64,000 nt of DNA, taken from positions 1 through 64,000 of the forward strand of contig NZ_JAQCNO010000066.1 in NCBI RefSeq assembly GCF_028274965.1, in the 5' to 3' direction. Source of the DNA: Natronomonas sp. (GTDB taxonomy: Archaea; Halobacteriota; Halobacteria; Halobacteriales; Haloarculaceae). The notes beneath the pieces were generated by a model that saw nothing but the letters and a program-made list of their open reading frames with translations, searched no databases and had not been told where the DNA came from. The translations under genes were made by a program, and so were the position numbers. This document shows, piece after piece, positions 25,601 through 33,521 of this stretch. Numbering within the stretch: position 1 is the first letter of the stretch; each line of letters begins with the position of its first letter.

Positions 25601-26659
25601 TCACTCGGTGTTGGCCGCCGCGCGCTCGTCGACTCTGATCCCGGTCTTTTTGAGTATCTCCGTCGAGAACAGCGAGTCCCAGTCGTCCGCCCCGACATCC
25701 CAGTACTCCTCCATGACGGACTTCACGCGCCGTATCCGGCGGTCGCTCTCGGCCTCGCTGCGGCCGTGGGTCATCGCGAAGAAGTTGTACGGCCAGACGC
25801 CCTCGTGTCTCGGCCGCTCATAGCAGTGCGTCACGAACCCGAGCGCGGCGACCTTCGGCCCCACCGTGTCGAGTAACTCGTCGGGGACGTCCCAGACGGT
25901 CATGCCGTTTTCGGTGTACCCGAGCGCGTAGTGGTTCGGGATCACCCCGACGCGGCGGACCTTCCCCTCGGCGTCGAACCGTTTTATCGTCTCTAAGACC
26001 CACCCGGTGTCGACGCCGAGTGCGTCGGCGACGTCGGCGTACGGCGTCGCGGACACCGGGAGCCCGCCCTGTATCTCGACGACGAGGTCCCGCTCGGCCG
26101 GCGTCAGCGTCCCCCGATCGGTCGGTTCGACGGCCGGTCCGAGCGCGGAGAGATCGACGTCGCCCTCGGAGATCGGTCCCTCGAGCAGGAACTTCGCCTC
26201 GACGCGGAACTCCCGCCGCTTCGGCAGGTTGTACGTCTCCTGTCCCGTCTCGGCCTCGATCTCGCCGAGGACGCGCTCGACGGCGTCGGGGTCGGCGACC
26301 GAGACCACGAACCACATGTTCAGATGGGGGTGCTCGCGGCGGTAGTTGTGCGCGACCTCGCGGTGGGCGTTGACCGCCTCCGCGATCTCCTCGAAGCGGT
26401 CCTCGGGGGCGTGCATGGCGACGAGCGTCGCCGCCCCGCCGATCTCCGCGGCGTTTATCAACGCCCCGAATCTGGTCAGTGTCCCTTCCTCGTCGAGCGC
26501 GCGAACGCGCTCGAGCAACTCGGCGGCCGTGATCTCGACGCCGCGGTCCCGAAGCGCCGCGGCCGCCGGCTCGAACGGCGCTTCGACGACCGGAAAGCCA
26601 CCCTGGTACGCGTTGATAACGGCGCGGTCGATCCGGTCGATTCCGGCGGTTTCGCTCAT
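25601..26659 (-). CDS. ahbB: fused siroheme decarboxylase AhbA-AhbB
   Basis: This enzyme decarboxylates siroheme to 12,18-didecarboxysiroheme in the archaeal heme route. The 352-residue protein is an internal duplication: each half begins with an Lrp-like winged helix containing QGG(F/L)PV (near residues 20 and 196), followed by a ferredoxin-like domain. The first half has the His-rich HNYRREHPHLNMWFV; the second has CYERPRHEGVWPYNFFAM. It therefore corresponds to AhbA and AhbB joined in one chain. It was probably misread in the past as an AsnC regulator. It heads the operon ahbAB-sirC-hemA. Confidence 0.9.
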   Translation of the reverse strand: MSETAGIDRIDRAVINAYQGGFPVVEAPFEPAAAALRDRGVEITAAELLERVRALDEEGTLTRFGALINAAEIGGAATLVAMHAPEDRFEEIAEAVNAHREVAHNYRREHPHLNMWFVVSVADPDAVERVLGEIEAETGQETYNLPKRREFRVEAKFLLEGPISEGDVDLSALGPAVEPTDRGTLTPAERDLVVEIQGGLPVSATPYADVADALGVDTGWVLETIKRFDAEGKVRRVGVIPNHYALGYTENGMTVWDVPDELLDTVGPKVAALGFVTHCYERPRHEGVWPYNFFAMTHGRSEAESDRRIRRVKSVMEEYWDVGADDWDSLFSTEILKKTGIRVDERAAANTE

Positions 26660-26770
26660 TACCGTCCCGAAGGGCGTCACGGAAATAAGCCCCTCGTTCG
26701 ACCCCGACGGCAGCACCGTTCGGCGCTCCGAGGAAGGTATTTACCACTGGAAGCGCAAACGCGTTCGAAG

Positions 26771-27925
26771 ATGGAACTGTTAGATACCGCCGTCGTTCCG
26801 GAGCGCGCACACGATCTGAAGCGGGAGGCCAGAGACTTCGCCGAGGAGCATATCGCGCCGAACGCGGCCGAGTACTACGAGTCCGGGGAGTACCCCTGGG
26901 AGATCCTCGACGCCGGCATGGAGGCGGGGCTCGTCGCCCGGAACATCGGCGAGGAGTACGGCGGCGGCGGGTGGGACCTCCATCAGACCCTCGCGGTCGC
27001 CGAGGAGTTCTACCGCGCCGACGCCGGCATCGCGCTCACGCTGCAACTCGCGAGTTTCGGGACCGACATCGTCGAGGAGTACGGCAGCGACGAACAGCGC
27101 GAGCGGTGGCTCCGCCCCGTCGCCGAACACGAGCAGATCTCGGGGCTCGGCGTCTCCGAACCGGAGACCGGATCGGACCTCGCCGGCATGGAAACGACCG
27201 CCGAGAAAGACGGCGACGAGTGGGTGCTGAACGGCGAGAAGTACTGGGTCGGCAACGGCGTCGAGGCCGACTGGATCACGCTGTACGCGAAGACCGGCGA
27301 CGACCCGAACAACCGCTACGGGAACTTCTCGATGTTCATCGTTCCGACCGACACCGACGGCTACGACGCCGAGCACATCCCCGAGAAGATGGGCTTTCGG
27401 GCGTCGAAGCAGGCCCACATCGAACTGAACGACGCGCGGATCCCCGAGGAGAACCTCGTCGGGACCGAGGGGGCGGGGTTCTACATGCTGGCCGAGTTCT
27501 TCAACCAGGGGCGGGTCATCGTCGGCGGGCACGGCATCGGACTCGCCGCCGCCGCGATCGAGGAGGCCGCCGACTTCGCACACGGCAGGACGGCCTTCGA
27601 CAGGAAGATCACCGAGTTCCAGGCGGTACAGCACATCCTCTCCGATATGGTGACCGAGTTCCAGGCCGCCCGGACGCTCAACTGGCAGGCCGCCAACCGC
27701 GTCGCCGACGGCGACGCCGCGGGCCACTGGGCCGCGATGGCGAAGGTCAAATCGACCGAGACGGCGACGGCCTGCGCCGAGCGCGGCATGCAACTGCACG
27801 GCGGCCGCTCGGTGCTCACCGAAAACCGGATCGCCCGCGTCTACCGCGACGTCCGGGTGCCCGTGATCTACGAGGGCGCAAACGAGATCCAGCGGAACCT
27901 CATCTACAAGCAAGCGCAGTGGTGA
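26771..27925 (+). CDS. acyl-CoA dehydrogenase
   Basis: This FAD enzyme of fatty-acid or branched-chain acyl-CoA oxidation has 384 residues. The helical N-terminal domain is followed by a beta domain with ISGLGVSEPETGSD (FAD/substrate loop), and the C-terminal helical domain has the catalytic Glu in VIYEGANEIQ. All motifs are intact. The TATA-like GGTATTTACC lies about 30 bases before ATG. No electron-transfer flavoprotein genes are adjacent; the specific acyl chain is not predictable. Confidence 0.93.
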   Translation: MELLDTAVVPERAHDLKREARDFAEEHIAPNAAEYYESGEYPWEILDAGMEAGLVARNIGEEYGGGGWDLHQTLAVAEEFYRADAGIALTLQLASFGTDIVEEYGSDEQRERWLRPVAEHEQISGLGVSEPETGSDLAGMETTAEKDGDEWVLNGEKYWVGNGVEADWITLYAKTGDDPNNRYGNFSMFIVPTDTDGYDAEHIPEKMGFRASKQAHIELNDARIPEENLVGTEGAGFYMLAEFFNQGRVIVGGHGIGLAAAAIEEAADFAHGRTAFDRKITEFQAVQHILSDMVTEFQAARTLNWQAANRVADGDAAGHWAAMAKVKSTETATACAERGMQLHGGRSVLTENRIARVYRDVRVPVIYEGANEIQRNLIYKQAQW

Positions 27926-27955
27926 CGGGCCGAACGCACCGACGGCCGGGTAGTC

Positions 27956-29110
27956 TCACAGTTTCCCGTTCATCGCGGCGAAGACCCGATCGCGCAGCGC
28001 GTCCGGTTCGGCGACGCCGTCGCCCCCCGAAAGCGGCGCCTGTCCGCCGCCCATCCGGGCGTGCCCGCCGGCGCTGGCCTCCGGGATCGCATCCAGCGCC
28101 CTCGACAGCGACTTGCCCATGTGGACGCGGTCGTCGCGCGAGCGCCCGGAGACGTGTATCGTCCCCTCGTGTTCGCCGGCGACGACGGCCGCCGTGACAC
28201 CCTCCAGGCGGACGAGTTCCTCGGCGGCGACCGGCAGCGCGTCGCGGTTCGACACCGTCCCGACGTGGCTGAGCAGGAACGACCCCTCGATGGTCCGGTC
28301 CTCGATCGCTCTGGCCTTGACCTCGAGCGTCTCGTTGTCGATCTGCGGGTTCGCGATGCGGTCCAGCGAATCGGAGTCGGCGGCCGGAAAGAGGTACGCC
28401 GCGGCGTCGAACTCCTCGGGCGTGCAACTCCGGGTGAACGCCGTCGTGTCCGATTGGATCCCGTACAGAAGCGCCGTCGCCAGCGCCGGCGTCAGCGACG
28501 GCCCGTCGCGCCCGTCCACGCCGTTCGAGTACCCGCACTCCTCGACGTACTCCGCGAGGATGCCGGCGCAAGACCCCCGCTCCGGGCGCACGTCGGTAAA
28601 CGCCTGGCCCTCGCCGTTTCCGGGGTGGTGATCGACGACGGCGTAGGGCTCGACCGTCTCGGCCCCGCCGAACCCCCGCGGTTCGTTGTGATCGACCAAC
28701 ACGACGGCCTCGGAGTCGAGTTCGTCGGCGCTCTCGATGCGGTCGAAATCGCAGTCCAACACCGCCTCGAACGCCCGGTTCTCGGGGTGCCGTATCTCAC
28801 CGGGGTACTGCACGCTCGCGTCCGTGCCCACCGCCCCGGCCAGCGCGGCGACGCCCATCGCGGCGGCCATCGCGTCCGGGTCGGGGTTGGGGTGCGTGAG
28901 CACGGTTATCCGGTCTCGATCGGCGAGGGCCGAACGGAACCTGTCGACGGTGCTCGGGCGGAGGTACCACCAGAGCGCGGCGAGGACGAGCAGCGCAACG
29001 ACCACGCCGACGGCGACCGAGAGCCGCGGGTTCCGGCGCGCGAGGCCGACGGCGGCCTCAAGGGCTGACTCGGCGGCGACGACCGCCTCCCCGAGTCGCT
29101 CCGGTTGCAT
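27956..29110 (-). CDS. membrane-anchored DHH-family phosphoesterase
   Basis: This 384-residue protein has one membrane helix near 30-50 (LSVAVGVVVALLVLAALWWY), then a DHH domain (HPNPDPDAM, LVDHNEP, VVDHHPGN) and a DHHA1 domain ending GGHARMGGGQ. All Mn-binding positions are present. Relatives hydrolyse oligoribonucleotides, pAp or cyclic dinucleotides, so turnover of c-di-AMP or nanoRNA is possible; substrate choice is inference. It is convergent with the acyl-CoA dehydrogenase. Confidence 0.88.
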   Translation of the reverse strand: MQPERLGEAVVAAESALEAAVGLARRNPRLSVAVGVVVALLVLAALWWYLRPSTVDRFRSALADRDRITVLTHPNPDPDAMAAAMGVAALAGAVGTDASVQYPGEIRHPENRAFEAVLDCDFDRIESADELDSEAVVLVDHNEPRGFGGAETVEPYAVVDHHPGNGEGQAFTDVRPERGSCAGILAEYVEECGYSNGVDGRDGPSLTPALATALLYGIQSDTTAFTRSCTPEEFDAAAYLFPAADSDSLDRIANPQIDNETLEVKARAIEDRTIEGSFLLSHVGTVSNRDALPVAAEELVRLEGVTAAVVAGEHEGTIHVSGRSRDDRVHMGKSLSRALDAIPEASAGGHARMGGGQAPLSGGDGVAEPDALRDRVFAAMNGKL

Positions 29111-29177
29111 ACGAAAGACGTGGCTCGGCCGCGACCAAGTAGCTTCGGGGCGTTCCGACGGCGCCGCCGTCACCCGG

Positions 29178-29900
29178 TCAGCGCGTCTCTACGAGGCCGT
29201 ACGTCGATTCGAGGTGTTCGATGATCCAATCGACGGTCGCGGGATCGTACGTCCAAAAGCCGTAGAACGAGCGCGGATCGCGCTCCTCGGCCACGAGCGC
29301 GCACTTGTTCACGTCGACGCCGTCCCCGTCGTAGGCGACGAACCACGACCGGCCGATCTCGTCGCTCCGCTCGACGTGGATCGTGAGGCCGTCGCCGTGG
29401 TCCGGCACCTCCGCGTCCGGGATCGCGTAGGCGTGGATGTCGAGCGACCCGTTTTCCGCCAGGCGTTCGTAGATGTCCATCTGCTCGCCGAGGATCGAGA
29501 GCTTCTGGAACCCCGCGTGAAGCGCGCCCGATCCGACCCGCCACGCGCGGTCCTCGATCTCGCGCGAGGCCGAGACCATCTGGTCGATGTCGTACGAGGT
29601 GAAAAGCGTCTTGTCCAGGTGCTCGACGATCGGCCGGTGGGGACCGTCCTCGCCCCCCGAAGCGGTGCCGTCCTCGGGGCGAAGCACAGCGTCGATGTCG
29701 GCGGCGGCGACGAACTCCTCGCCGTCCGAGAGGACCGCAAAGGCCGTCGGCCTCCCGCTGGGCGTGTGCTCGGCCCCGACGGAGACGTTCCGGTCGTGGA
29801 ACCGCTCGCGCAGGGCCGAAACCGAGTGCTCCTCGGCGTTGAACACCGTCAACTCCTTTTGATGTCCTTCGACCCCTGCGATGAGCTCGGCGAGCGACAT
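29178..29900 (-). CDS. DICT sensory-domain protein
   Basis: This 240-residue protein starts MSLAELIAGVEGHQKELTVF, typical of the haloarchaeal DICT domain family, in which the domain is associated with light or redox signalling proteins. No separate output domain is seen. A minus-strand TTATAA at 29931-29936 sets a transcription start near 29905-29909, so an in-frame ATG at 29909 (MYR extension) could be used instead and would be leaderless. The partner is unknown; the neighbouring DHH protein is in the same direction 67 bases downstream. Confidence 0.75.
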   Translation of the reverse strand: MSLAELIAGVEGHQKELTVFNAEEHSVSALRERFHDRNVSVGAEHTPSGRPTAFAVLSDGEEFVAAADIDAVLRPEDGTASGGEDGPHRPIVEHLDKTLFTSYDIDQMVSASREIEDRAWRVGSGALHAGFQKLSILGEQMDIYERLAENGSLDIHAYAIPDAEVPDHGDGLTIHVERSDEIGRSWFVAYDGDGVDVNKCALVAEERDPRSFYGFWTYDPATVDWIIEHLESTYGLVETR

Positions 29901-30024
29901 GCGATACATCCGGACCCATGACGGTGTGGGTTATAAGCCTGTGGCACGCCTCGAAACGCGACCGACCGCCCGCGAGGGCGCCCCGAACCCTATGGCGTAA
30001 GCCCCCGACGCTCCCGGCGTCCGG

Positions 30025-30222
30025 TTACTCCAACTCGAAGGCGACCTCGAGTTCGGCCTGGTACTCCCTGCCGTCGGCCGAGGCGATCTCGACGCCGAAC
30101 TCCTCGACCTCAGCCCAGTAGATGTTGTCGAGCGTGTCCTCGGCGCGATCGAGCGCGCTCTCCGCCGCGTCGTCGAAGCTCTCGTCGCTGGTTCCGATCA
30201 GTGTGATCTTCTTGAAGACCAT
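30025..30222 (-). CDS. dodecin (flavin-binding)
   Basis: Dodecins are 12-mer shells that store riboflavin or FMN in haloarchaea. The 65-residue protein begins [19 protein letters not shown] and contains the flavin-stacking Trp in [11 protein letters not shown] and the terminal [17 protein letters not shown] 30222 matches known dodecins; a GTG six bases upstream is less likely. The promoter carries a long palindrome. A truncated copy of this gene's 5' end lies 2.4 kb away at 32.65 kb, across an AT-rich island. Confidence 0.93.
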   Translation of the reverse strand: MVFKKITLIGTSDESFDDAAESALDRAEDTLDNIYWAEVEEFGVEIASADGREYQAELEVAFELE

Positions 30223-30233
30223 CGTCACGTTAC

Positions 30234-30261
30234 GCTACGACACGTCGTAGCATAAGTCTCA
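30234..30261 (-). promoter_or_regulatory. dodecin promoter with 18-bp palindrome
   Basis: GCTACGAC-AC-GTCGTAGC (30234-30251) is a perfect 8-bp inverted repeat. It lies between the minus-strand TATA box (ACTTATGC, about 30251-30258) and the ATG at 30222. A protein bound here would block initiation, and in RNA it could form a hairpin. Flavin-responsive control is a guess. Confidence 0.55.
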
Positions 30262-30579
30262 GGGAGCGTCGCGTGATACTATTTAGTTAACATCGAATCT
30301 GTCCCGAAAGGAGAAGTGAATAATTCGGAAGCGCCTACGCTCTCGATGCCTGCGATTAACTGCGGTCCTCGGATATCGTCCTGCTGTCCTCGCATCATCC
30401 CGCTCGTCAAGAACGCAGCTCCTTCCAGTCCTCGCCTGTTGGTGGTTTTTCAGTCAGTCGTCGCTTAACTAATCACGACCCTGTAATTAGTTGATTACAC
30501 CGCAATATGAGTTTGTTAGCCCATCTCTTATCGGGTAACGAAGGATAGAGCATATATTCGTCCATTCTTATTAGATGAC
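30262..30579. other. AT-rich left flank of the lipoprotein island
   Basis: About 320 bases with no gene recognised on either strand. Composition drops from GC-rich to AT-rich within this stretch. The TATA box of the lipoprotein gene (GCATATATTCG, 30550-30560) lies at its right end, leaderless with respect to ATG 30580. Confidence 0.5.
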
Positions 30580-32586
30580 ATGAGTATGTGGAGAGATAAC
30601 ACCCGACGGCAAATCCTAGCAGGTATTGGAGCGAGTATAACTGCAGGGCTAGCAGGTTGCTCCGCGTTTGATGTTGTGAGTTCATCGGGTGAGGAAGGTC
30701 AAACCCAGACTGAGGGGCAAGACAAGACTGTAACCATCAAAACAAGCCCACAGGAGTCTGAGTACGTCTCAGACGGTCAGATGAATGTTGGCCCAAGCAT
30801 ACAAGTCTACAATATATGGGATATAACGCCAACATCGGTATCAATAGGAATGCAGGCGATGCCGAATCCACTTGCTGACTACGATATTGAAGTGTACTTT
30901 ACACCTCTTGGTCAGCTACCAACAGACTGGGAATACAATAAACCAATTGTGAACTCCGCAAATACCTCATACGACAGGGAAACTCACACGTGGGTTCCTG
31001 ACGTTCCTGAGGGAAAGAAAAGCGGAAGATTTGAGCTGACGCCTCGTGAAAGCTTTGAAGCACAAGAATACGGGGAGAAAGTTGCGAGCTTTACTGTACC
31101 ATCGGGAGCGGCGGGAATGGTATCAGAGGATGTTAATCCTCCAGAAGGACTCAGCAAAGATGAGCTTCCAGAGTATCTCTATAGTAGTACTGGAATGAAC
31201 TATCTTACTACAGAATACAAAGACTGGTATACTCAGCTTCCTTCCGTCGGTGACAGGTACGATAAGCGACTATACAGGGTAAACAACGCACAAAATACCT
31301 CTTCTGGAGTTCATCTAGTCTCCCAGAATCAAGCTGTTGGAACATATCCGTTGGATGTTCAGCCAGTATATCATTTCCCATATATAAAAGACATCGAACT
31401 AGATAAGGAAATCCCAAAAACAACACCTGGGATATTCACCTTTGCTTGGACGGAACAACCAACAGTTTCAGATAGAGCTGGAGAAATTGTTGCACAGACA
31501 GGTCAGTTTGTCCGAGTAGGAGATGAAGTACAGAACCCAACCAGTCTAGGGTATGATGGTATTGAACATCCAACAGTAAATGATAAGGACAAGAAGCCAA
31601 ATCCTCTGCACGTTACAACGCAGAAGTTTGTTCTCTACTATGATGTTTTCAACAGACCTGGATTCCATACGAGCGTCGAACGAGACGGAGGAACAAATAC
31701 TGTGAATCATTTCAGAATATCCCATTATGGTCGACACAGTCCAGAAATGAAAGAGATTGCTCGTATGGACTCGACAAGGGGTGATGACCCACTCAAGTAC
31801 GCAGGGATGATAGCATCAAACCTTATTCGAGGTAACGTGCAGAATATGTGGGGTATTGATTATACAATTCCAGAACAGGTTGCACAGGAGGCAAAAAGAG
31901 AAGGGTTACAGATGATTCAACAAGCCAGTAATCAAGGACAGAATACGTTTACAGTTATGTACGAGGATGATAGGGTTCTTCAGCACCAGAAGCTCCAAGA
32001 GGTGGCGTCAAAGCTAAAGACTGTCTGCGATAATATTGGAGCGGATTCAAAGGCGGCTCAACTCCGAGTTGTCGCTGACTTTGTTCAGTATCTTCCACAC
32101 GTCTCTACAGACTATGATGATCTTGAACCCGTTTGGGGTGATATGTCGGACGTTCCAACACAATACTACAGTAGCATCAGCCTAGGTGGAACTGTCAGCC
32201 ATCCAGTCTGGACTCTCTATACTGGATTGGGTGACTGTGAAGACTTTACTGTCCTATTTAATGCAATAGCATTGACCGACCAGTTTAATATAGATGTTGG
32301 TGCAGGTCATCTGGAAGGTATAGACCAGTTCAATAGTGGCGGGGGTACTGTCGGTCACGTATCGACGGCAGTTCCGAAAGAAGAGCTAGGAATTAGTGAA
32401 GTAATAACGGCTGGTGGGGATGATGATGTTCAGGGTCTGTTCGTCCCAGCGACGTACGAGTACCAAGGTGATGAGTATGTATATATCGAGACATCTACTC
32501 CTGCTCCAATCGGGATGATTACCAGAGACCCGAGTTGGCAGGCCGAACTTCCGCCGACACCAGTTGAAGAATCATCGACCTACTAG
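30580..32586 (+). CDS. Tat-exported lipoprotein with transglutaminase-like domain
   Basis: This 668-residue protein has the twin-arginine signal TRRQILAGIG and a lipobox ending LAGC (Cys27), so it should be folded, exported by Tat and lipid-anchored outside. The long central part is beta-rich and unrecognised. Near 548-565 YTGLGDCEDFTVLFNA resembles the Cys region of transglutaminase/cysteine-protease folds, with GHVSTAV and YIETSTP further on as possible His and Asp/Glu positions. Codon use is strongly AT-rich, unlike all neighbours, marking horizontal transfer. Its role (surface protein processing or adhesion) is unknown. Confidence 0.78.
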   Translation: MSMWRDNTRRQILAGIGASITAGLAGCSAFDVVSSSGEEGQTQTEGQDKTVTIKTSPQESEYVSDGQMNVGPSIQVYNIWDITPTSVSIGMQAMPNPLADYDIEVYFTPLGQLPTDWEYNKPIVNSANTSYDRETHTWVPDVPEGKKSGRFELTPRESFEAQEYGEKVASFTVPSGAAGMVSEDVNPPEGLSKDELPEYLYSSTGMNYLTTEYKDWYTQLPSVGDRYDKRLYRVNNAQNTSSGVHLVSQNQAVGTYPLDVQPVYHFPYIKDIELDKEIPKTTPGIFTFAWTEQPTVSDRAGEIVAQTGQFVRVGDEVQNPTSLGYDGIEHPTVNDKDKKPNPLHVTTQKFVLYYDVFNRPGFHTSVERDGGTNTVNHFRISHYGRHSPEMKEIARMDSTRGDDPLKYAGMIASNLIRGNVQNMWGIDYTIPEQVAQEAKREGLQMIQQASNQGQNTFTVMYEDDRVLQHQKLQEVASKLKTVCDNIGADSKAAQLRVVADFVQYLPHVSTDYDDLEPVWGDMSDVPTQYYSSISLGGTVSHPVWTLYTGLGDCEDFTVLFNAIALTDQFNIDVGAGHLEGIDQFNSGGGTVGHVSTAVPKEELGISEVITAGGDDDVQGLFVPATYEYQGDEYVYIETSTPAPIGMITRDPSWQAELPPTPVEESSTY

Positions 32587-32636
32587 TGGAGGTCTCACTC
32601 TTATTTCGCCCAATCCTAATTCTCAACACTAGATGT

Positions 32637-32669
32637 TCACTTCAGATTGGTGACCTTCTTGAACACCAT
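32637..32669 (-). pseudogene. truncated dodecin gene 5' end
   Basis: The minus strand reads ATG, then MVFKKVT, identical to dodecin residues 1-7 apart from V for I at residue 6, then three unrelated codons and a stop. The 20 bases GTGAYCTTCTTGAASACCAT are shared (18 of 20) with the intact gene at 30203-30222, in the same orientation. It marks the right edge of the AT-rich island. Confidence 0.65.
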
Positions 32670-32755
32670 AACACGCGTGGTTCGCCCGGGCGGGTAGTAA
32701 AGGTACCCTGATGTATCAACAGACGGACACGTTTGCCGCCCGCGCCGCACGCCGT

Positions 32756-33070
32756 TCAGGGGGCCGGGAGCACGTCGGCGCTCGGGTGGAGCACGCTCGA
32801 ATCGCCTTCGTCGACGGCCACGACGGCCCAATCGTAGTCGGGTTCGAGCTCGAGTAGCCGATCCCGCACGTCCGCGGCGCGGTCGGGTCGGGCGACGAAA
32901 CACCGGAGCCGCCCGTGCGTGTTCGCCTCCGCCGGATCGGCGGCCGTCACGTAGACCGTCCGCCACTTCCGTTCCGCGCGGAGTTCGTCACCCTCGTCGG
33001 TGACCTCGTAGCCGAGTTCGCGGAAGACGGTGCGTGCCTTCTGTATGAGGGACGTGCTAACAGCTCCCAT
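32756..33070 (-). CDS. uncharacterised haloarchaeal protein, 104 residues
   Basis: A small acidic alpha/beta protein: SLIQKARTVFRELGYEVTDE, then ELRAERKWRTVYVTAA, then a tail with DYDWAVVAVDEGD. The pattern is one I associate with a haloarchaeal-only DUF of unknown function. The minus-strand TATA (GTTTATTTCC, about 33095-33104) gives a leaderless start at 33070. No catalytic motif is visible. Confidence 0.72.
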   Translation of the reverse strand: MGAVSTSLIQKARTVFRELGYEVTDEGDELRAERKWRTVYVTAADPAEANTHGRLRCFVARPDRAADVRDRLLELEPDYDWAVVAVDEGDSSVLHPSADVLPAP

Positions 33071-33185
33071 TCAGCTTCGGATTGCACGCCACGGGAAATA
33101 AACATTCGCACGTGCTCGTTCGGTGACCTGTCCACGAACCGGTAGGTCGGCCGAAACCGCGTGCCGGCCCGGCCCTCAGATCCTG

Positions 33186-33422
33186 TCACTCGTGGGCCGA
33201 GTCCCACTCCTCGGCCTTGTGGAAGTTCGAACACCGGTTGCACTGGATCCGCCCCATCGAATCGACGGCGTTGTCGAACGACTCGCAGTTCTCACAAAAA
33301 AAGCCCCAGCGGCGCGTCCCCTCGCCGTCGGCGTAGACGATCCGGAACGGCCCTTTGTTCCCCGTCTCCGCCGACGAAGCGAGATACAGCGTGTCGCCGT
33401 TCGGCCCGGTTCGTTCGTCCAT
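33186..33422 (-). CDS. small zinc-ribbon protein (DUF5816-like)
   Basis: This 78-residue protein has two CxxC pairs, FCENCES and IQCNRCSN, spaced as a zinc ribbon, after an N-terminal strand region (KGPFRIVYADGEGTRRWGFF). This resembles the haloarchaeal DUF5816 family. It may bind nucleic acid or act as a structural adaptor. ATG 33422 is the first start consistent with the domain; the frame upstream is antisense to the nucleotidase gene. Confidence 0.75.
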   Translation of the reverse strand: MDERTGPNGDTLYLASSAETGNKGPFRIVYADGEGTRRWGFFCENCESFDNAVDSMGRIQCNRCSNFHKAEEWDSAHE

Positions 33423-33521
33423 ACCGCGGATGCGGCACCCGGCGACAAAACGCTCACGGTCCCTCAGGGGCCCCCGCGGCGAGACGACACGGTTTTTCCG
33501 TCTCCACTCGGAACACGGACC

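Noticed and set aside
25601..26659. AsnC/Lrp-type transcription regulator
   Set aside because: Although the fold is Lrp-like, the duplicated QGGxPV blocks, His-rich segments and heme-operon context fit siroheme decarboxylase.
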